Both the position numbers and the translations under genes were made by a program. Below are positions 60,075 through 64,000 of a stretch of 64,000 nt of DNA, in pieces. This DNA comes from Trichopria drosophilae (lineage: Eukaryota; Arthropoda; Insecta; Hymenoptera; Diapriidae). How positions within the stretch are numbered: position 1 is the stretch's first letter; every line of letters begins with the position of its first letter. The DNA is taken from positions 161,812,001 to 161,876,000 of the forward strand of contig CM059582.1 in assembly GCA_030407085.1 (NCBI GenBank), given 5' to 3'. The notes beneath the pieces are model-generated. The model did not search any database and had not been told where the DNA came from. It worked only from the letters and a program-made list of their open reading frames with translations.

Positions 60075-60400
60075 TTAGCGTGATACTTATTACAAAGAGT
60101 GAACCGAAACATTCCATTTTTTTGTGGCTAATGCTGGGCAGTTCGCCAGTAAGTGAGCGGATGTTTTCCTTATCCTCCTGACAGAATCTGCACAGTTTCG
60201 TTTCTTCCAAGCCCAAGTTATGGAGGTGGTACCTCAGTCTGTTGTGTCCTGTATGGAGTCCCACCATCGCCCTTAGTTTGTTCCTAGCTGTTACATAATG
60301 TAATCTTCCTAAATCTCTCTTGGCAGGCTTCGCCAAGGAGTTCTTTTGCTTTTCTACACTATATTTATCCAAAGTGCCCTTCTTAACATTCTAATCAGGG
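60075..60400 (-). pseudogene. LINE C-terminal (post-RNase H) fragment
   Basis: The minus frame reads VGLHTGHNRLRYHLHNLGLE then CRFCQEDKEN. This is the ribonuclease-H-adjacent C-terminal part with a Cys motif found in I/jockey-type LINE ORF2 proteins. The expected downstream His/Cys ligands are degraded. It is a different LINE lineage from those at 11384 and 34172, which end without an RNase H part. Confidence 0.75.
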
Positions 60401-60984
60401 TCTTAGCATACAAGATTGAAGTAGCTAAATTTATGGTCGAAACAATGTAGTGGATTATACCTGGTGTATTTTAGGAAAACCGTCCATTCTTATAAGCTTC
60501 CTTGATAGCTATTTAGAAATTTGGATGTTTGTGAATTAATAAATTCTGGATGGATAAGATTGGTCAACACTGAAAAATCATCAGAGACGCAGAGTATACT
60601 TTTCTGACATATTTCTGTGTGCTGAATCTAAATTAGTTCCTAGAACTTTTCCGTCATCCTCCACTTTATATTTTTTCTAAATTCGTTTCTTTTAGAATTT
60701 TTTGCTAAATAAATTTCACGTTTTACATTTTTCAGAGTGTTTAACATACACATTTCCTTCCGAATATCAAAATTGGCAGACCAAAAAATGATGGATGAAC
60801 ATGCAAAATTTTTTTATACAACAAATGAGACACATATTCTGTGTCTAATCCAAAAAAGAAATACCGCAGGAATTAGCGTGATCTAAGGTACACCATCATG
60901 GAGGTTCATCAATCGGATTTGTACCTCTTTTTTATTTTACATTTTAACATTTTTTTACACATATAAAATTAAAGTTAATAAATA
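60401..60984. other. AT-rich spacer
   Basis: No gene or repeat was recognised. Confidence 0.5.
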
Positions 60985-61425
60985 GCACTTTTCGGTACTA
61001 CAGCCGTCAAATCCGATTTTACGGCCTATTTTTAGCCCGTAAAATAACATTTTACGGATAGCGTGTAAGTGCATGATTCTGCGCTGTCAAAACATAACCT
61101 ATAAGGACTAAATGCAGTCCGCGAAATCGAATTTTTACAGCTTTCAGTATCGAAAAATAATGTTCGACACACAGCCGTAAGTCCTTACGGCCTTGTATCG
61201 AAAAACACTATTTCGGTCGTAGGAAGTAAAGTTGAATTTTACCGATCGAACAAGGCCGTAAAATGTTACGGCCGAGGAGCGAACTTTATTTTTTGATACA
61301 CTGTTCGCAAAGTAGAAACATTACCGATTGTTTTTAATCCGTAAAGTGCGGAGATCAGTCCGTACAATCACACTCTAGCGACTAAAAAGAGACCGTAAAG
61401 TGTCTCCTTTACGGATGCGTGTATA
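60985..61425. repeat. Cluster of ccgtaa/ttacgg words
   Basis: About a dozen or more ccgtaa or ttacgg hexamers occur in both orientations over 440 bp (for example gccgtaagtccttacggcc near 61174 and ggccgtaaaatgttacggcc near 61253). Bordering words cacttttcggtac and gtatcgaaaaac also recur inverted. It looks like a palindrome-rich MITE or several overlapping copies. Confidence 0.6.
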
Positions 61426-61450
61426 AAAAAACTATTTTATTAACCAAAAT

Positions 61451-61636
61451 CACGTGCATCATACTTTTATTCCAAAAACCCTGATAACGTTTTTCCATTG
61501 TTTGTAAATCTTGATGAAATCCTTGTTCATCGCTTACTGCTCCAATGTTTTCTGGAGAGAACTGAAAATGGGAGTGCAAAAAACGGTCATGATTTACTTT
61601 CTGAAGTTTTTCACTGATAACACTATGTGTCGGTTA
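61451..61636 (-). pseudogene. Relic of a transposon-associated arthropod protein
   Basis: The minus strand is open for about 60 codons without an ATG start: HSVISEKLQKVNHDRF, LHSHFQFSPENIGAVSDEQG, FHQDLQTMEKRYQGFWNKS. I recognise the PENLGAVSDEHGERFHQD ... MEKRYQGKW pattern from many uncharacterised arthropod proteins that appear in multiple copies per genome. Here the two residues usually between G and FHQD are missing (an in-frame 6-nt loss). The frame stops upstream at 61634-61636. Most of the gene is gone. Confidence 0.65.
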
Positions 61637-61639
61637 TTT

Positions 61640-64000
61640 CTTGAATCTGCTAAAATTCACACGCATTCTGAAAACGATTAAAATAAGAGGTCTTACGATT
61701 AATTGTACCGTTTCGTTGGATTCCAAAAATTTTTGAAAGAAATAAATGTAAAAAAAATACAAACTGGCGGATATCTCGAAAATAGAGGGTGATGGAAAAA
61801 TTCTACGAACGAATTTATATCCAGCGCCCAAAAATACATTAGAAACGTATACCCGTATGTCTGTTGATTTCGCAAATGTAGTGCCAAAAGTTCAGTTATG
61901 GTGAGATAAAAAAATAGAAAAAAATTTCACAATTTATTTTAAAAATATACTATTCTCGAGGCGGATGGTCATTCAGAATACTCGATACAGGTGATACTAG
62001 AAAATGCTATAATTTAAAATATGGGCGAATCCACAGAAATTTTAACTTTATGTTTTAAGAAAAACATTTTTTTTTCGCTGGCACACATTTAAAATCAACC
62101 TCAGCCCATTCCTAAACATATAAAATGTAGAAAAAAAAGCAACGTTGTAAAGAACTGTTCCAGCACAGGGAGGTACAACGTGACATAAAATTGTATCTTC
62201 GAACCAAACATATTTCTTTATGCGGAAAACAGTTGAATTTTGTTACTCGGGGTATTTTAAGTTACTGATCACGAATCCTTCAACAGGTATTCTGAATTCA
62301 AGATGGCGAATTCAATATGTTAAACCGAATTTGTAAGAAGTTGGACTGAATGCGCGAAAAGATATTGGAATAAGTTCAAATTGGGTACTCATTGGGTTTC
62401 CTGATCTTTAGTGGCAAATTCGGCATCAAATTTTGTAAATTCAAGATGAAAGACTTCGACCGAGTTAATAAATATGTATATATATAACCAACGCTGTAAA
62501 TACACTGTGGGCAGCTTAGTGCGAGTTAATACATCGAGTTAAAATTATCTAATCATTATCAACTTATTTTAATACAATTTAGACAACGAAAATTAGTAAA
62601 CTAATTGTCAGTAACTTATCTTTGCAGGGTTATCCCATTTTAGCTTGATTTTAGGTTTATAATATAAACATTTTAGACTATACTGAAAAATGTAAAATTG
62701 ATATAACCTAAGTTGTCATTAGTACTTATTAATTTTTTACAAAAAGTGAAGAAGCAACATAGAAGACAAACACAACTATTTATTTTTAGGTTTGTAAATA
62801 GCTTAACTAATTTATTATATTTATTATAATTACATTAAATTTTTATAAATGCACACCTATGTTTCAAATTTTAACACATAATTAATCTGCCTCCTCGAAC
62901 TAAACCTTTCTTTAGGTAAATGGAGGGAATTTGAGGTTTCTCCACCTAGGCACACCTTATTCCTTGGAATATGTCACTTGCTATAGCATAAATTAAAATT
63001 TCTCAAATTACGGAGCCATAATATTGTCTGTTCCAAAAGTTATAGTTAGAAATTAACCAAAATTCCATTTTTCATAAATTCACTGCACGCGACTTTGGAC
63101 GCATGTCGTTCTTATTAAGAGATATAGGCACACCTATTTTTCAAGTATCTTTGGCTTTTATAAAGTGCAATTAACCCTTTTTGCCCAAAATGAGAGAAGC
63201 AGGTACGTCAACATCAGCTCAGTTTCTGCAGTAGAAAGAATTTTTTTTAATTTTTGGAAAATACATTTCCGAGTATTTTGAAGTGTGCTCTATCGATTCC
63301 CGTCGAGAAAATGGCCAAAAACGACTGTTTCTGCAACAATTTTGCAAAATAAATAGAAATTGTCATGTTATTTAGGTCATTTTTTTTTTATTTTTCACGA
63401 TTTTCTTCATCGAAACGGATTATAATCAATGAAATGTATATATAAAAAATGATTCCGATTGTTGAACATAAATAAAATATTAATAGAATATTTTTTAAAA
63501 GCAATGGCCGATTCAAAATGGCCACGGAACGAAGTAAATTTTTTCAAAATTATTATTTAACGAAAGTAAAGTGTGTATGAAACTCAATGCCGTTTATCGG
63601 AGGCCATATTGAATCCGCGATTTTGATCTTGTCAGGTCAGAATATGTATGATATTCGCAATTATTTAACATATATCTTCAACTTTGAAACACATTTATGG
63701 CACAACGATTCATATAAAAGATACAATTTACATAAGGTGGCCATTATGGATCCGCTATTTTCGACTTATCAACTCAAAATTATTATAGTTTTCGTCCATA
63801 ACCAGTCAATATTTATATCATCATTATATTACTAAAAAAAAACTTTATGCTCTCTATTTCAAGGAAATAATAATTTTGAAAAAACCTTCTTCGTTTAGCG
63901 ACCATTTTGAATCGGTCATTGTTTCTAAAAAATATTCTATTAGTATATTATTTATGTTCAACAATTGGGATCACTTTTTATATATGCATTTCATTCATTA
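61640..64000. other. AT-rich tail of the window without a recognised gene
   Basis: Reading frames are short and lack motifs. Words of the caaaatggcggat type recur (about 62300, 63505, 63595, 63735 and 63900), suggesting an old dispersed repeat. No terminal inverted repeats were identified. Confidence 0.5.

Overview
The window looks like AT-rich nuclear DNA of an arthropod, most likely an insect. The reasons are multi-exon genes with GT-AG introns, non-LTR retrotransposon 3' ends with (TAAA)n tails, very many TA-flanked MITEs, and an animal-specific endosomal gene. No bacterial operons, CRISPR arrays or rRNA/tRNA genes were seen. All comparisons with families come from recall; no database search was possible.

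Two gene models can be built with confidence. (1) On the minus strand, 16822-22042 is a four-exon P-element/THAP9-like gene encoding 718 aa. It has a complete THAP zinc finger, a coiled coil and an RNase-H-like transposase region. The residue aligned with the second catalytic aspartate is asparagine. Its 2.9 kb first intron is full of transposons, including a solo LTR with a perfect 5-bp target duplication. (2) On the plus strand, 33839-55543 is a complete 17-exon orthologue of strumpellin (WASHC5), the WASH complex subunit. It encodes 1150 aa, against about 1159 in human, and all 17 exons join in frame. A 20-bp perfect palindrome and a match to the Drosophila E-box core-promoter motif lie just upstream.

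The remainder is transposon-derived. 0-9 kb holds nested palindromes and a 1.56 kb hairpin-ended element with a 403-bp MITE inside it. 9-15 kb holds pogo-like and TA-type MITEs, a decayed LINE reverse transcriptase and a 936-bp element with internal 91-bp repeats. 22-33 kb holds further LINE ends, a hAT-like 1.4 kb fold-back, and 850-bp and 770-bp palindromes. The strumpellin introns hold LINE fragments and at least seven MITEs or fold-backs. 55.9-59 kb holds three more pieces of the hairpin-ended family, one inside another fold-back. 60-62 kb holds a LINE C-terminal fragment, a cluster of CCGTAA motifs and a relic of a transposon-associated protein.

The insertions can be ordered in time because several sites exist both filled and empty in the window. 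No wholly new system is demonstrated. The best leads are the D-to-N change in the THAP/P-like transposase, the hairpin-ended Helitron/Helentron-like family, and the palindromic promoter of strumpellin.
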